A stretch of 5,898 nt of DNA, taken from positions 1-5,898 of the forward strand of contig JAQBNY010000347.1 in NCBI GenBank assembly GCA_028288315.1, given 5' to 3'. Source of the stretch: Mucilaginibacter sp. Lineage in GTDB: Bacteria > Bacteroidota > Bacteroidia > Sphingobacteriales > Sphingobacteriaceae. Shown one piece after another: positions 5,888 through 5,898 of this stretch. The notes under the pieces are model-generated. The model saw only the letters and a list, made by a program, of their open reading frames with translations. It had not been told where the DNA came from and ran no database searches. Position 1 is the stretch's first letter. Every line of letters begins with the position of its first letter. The translations under genes were made by a program, and so were the position numbers.

Positions 5888-5898
5888 ATGTTAAGTTC
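5888..5898 (+). CDS. start of a further gene (partial, cut by window end)
   Basis: An ATG at 5888 opens a frame reading Met-Leu-Ser-Ser before the window ends. It follows a TAnnTTTG promoter-like box at a sensible distance and continues the same-strand order. In related genomes, as I remember them, a small twin-arginine translocase subunit (TatA/TatE) gene often follows this EnvC gene and starts with Met-Leu. Four codons cannot prove this, so the identity is left open. Confidence 0.4.

Noticed and set aside
1..5898. Defence system, mobile element, CRISPR array, tRNA or other RNA gene
   Set aside because: No transposase, integrase, spaced repeats, terminal inverted repeats or tRNA-like folds could be seen; the genes are core envelope and nucleotide-metabolism functions.

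Overview
The window reads as chromosomal core DNA of a member of the Bacteroidota, most likely Sphingobacteriaceae (a Mucilaginibacter/Pedobacter-type genome). The grounds are the A+T-leaning but not extreme composition, a DUF4292-type lipoprotein, signal peptides ending in Ala-Gln, TAnnTTTG promoter-like boxes, and the gene order flippase - dut - TPR protein - DUF4292 lipoprotein - EnvC. The genus is inferred from recollection of family features, not from a search.

Layout: all genes lie on the + strand and are tightly packed. Positions 3-50 may be the last 15 codons of an upstream gene. A Wzx/MATE-like oligosaccharide flippase (72-1571) starts at a TTG codon. Its stop overlaps the start of dut (1568-2002) in an ATGA junction. 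The dut stop codon lies inside a perfect AGGAGG box that serves a secreted 578-residue TPR protein (2011-3747). That gene overlaps by 23 bp a lipoprotein gene of DUF4292 type (3725-4519). After a 19-bp A/T-rich gap comes an EnvC-like murein hydrolase activator (4539-5834) with a degenerate LytM domain. A promoter-like box and the first codons of another gene (5888 onward) close the window. There is no gene-free stretch over 300 bases; the largest gap is about 53 bases.

How the genes fit together: apart from dut (nucleotide-pool sanitation), every product acts at or beyond the inner membrane. The flippase moves lipid-linked glycan across the inner membrane, the TPR protein is a periplasmic scaffold, the lipoprotein is probably held at the outer membrane, and the EnvC-like protein should switch on cell-wall amidases. 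The overlaps suggest one transcript with translational coupling, possibly with an internal promoter in front of envC.

No mobile element, CRISPR array, RNA gene or defence system is visible. The points most worth a second look are the possible scaffold-lipoprotein-EnvC envelope module, the LbcA-like C-terminal pattern of the TPR protein, the possibly leaderless envC promoter, and the strong Shine-Dalgarno box in a phylum that rarely uses one.
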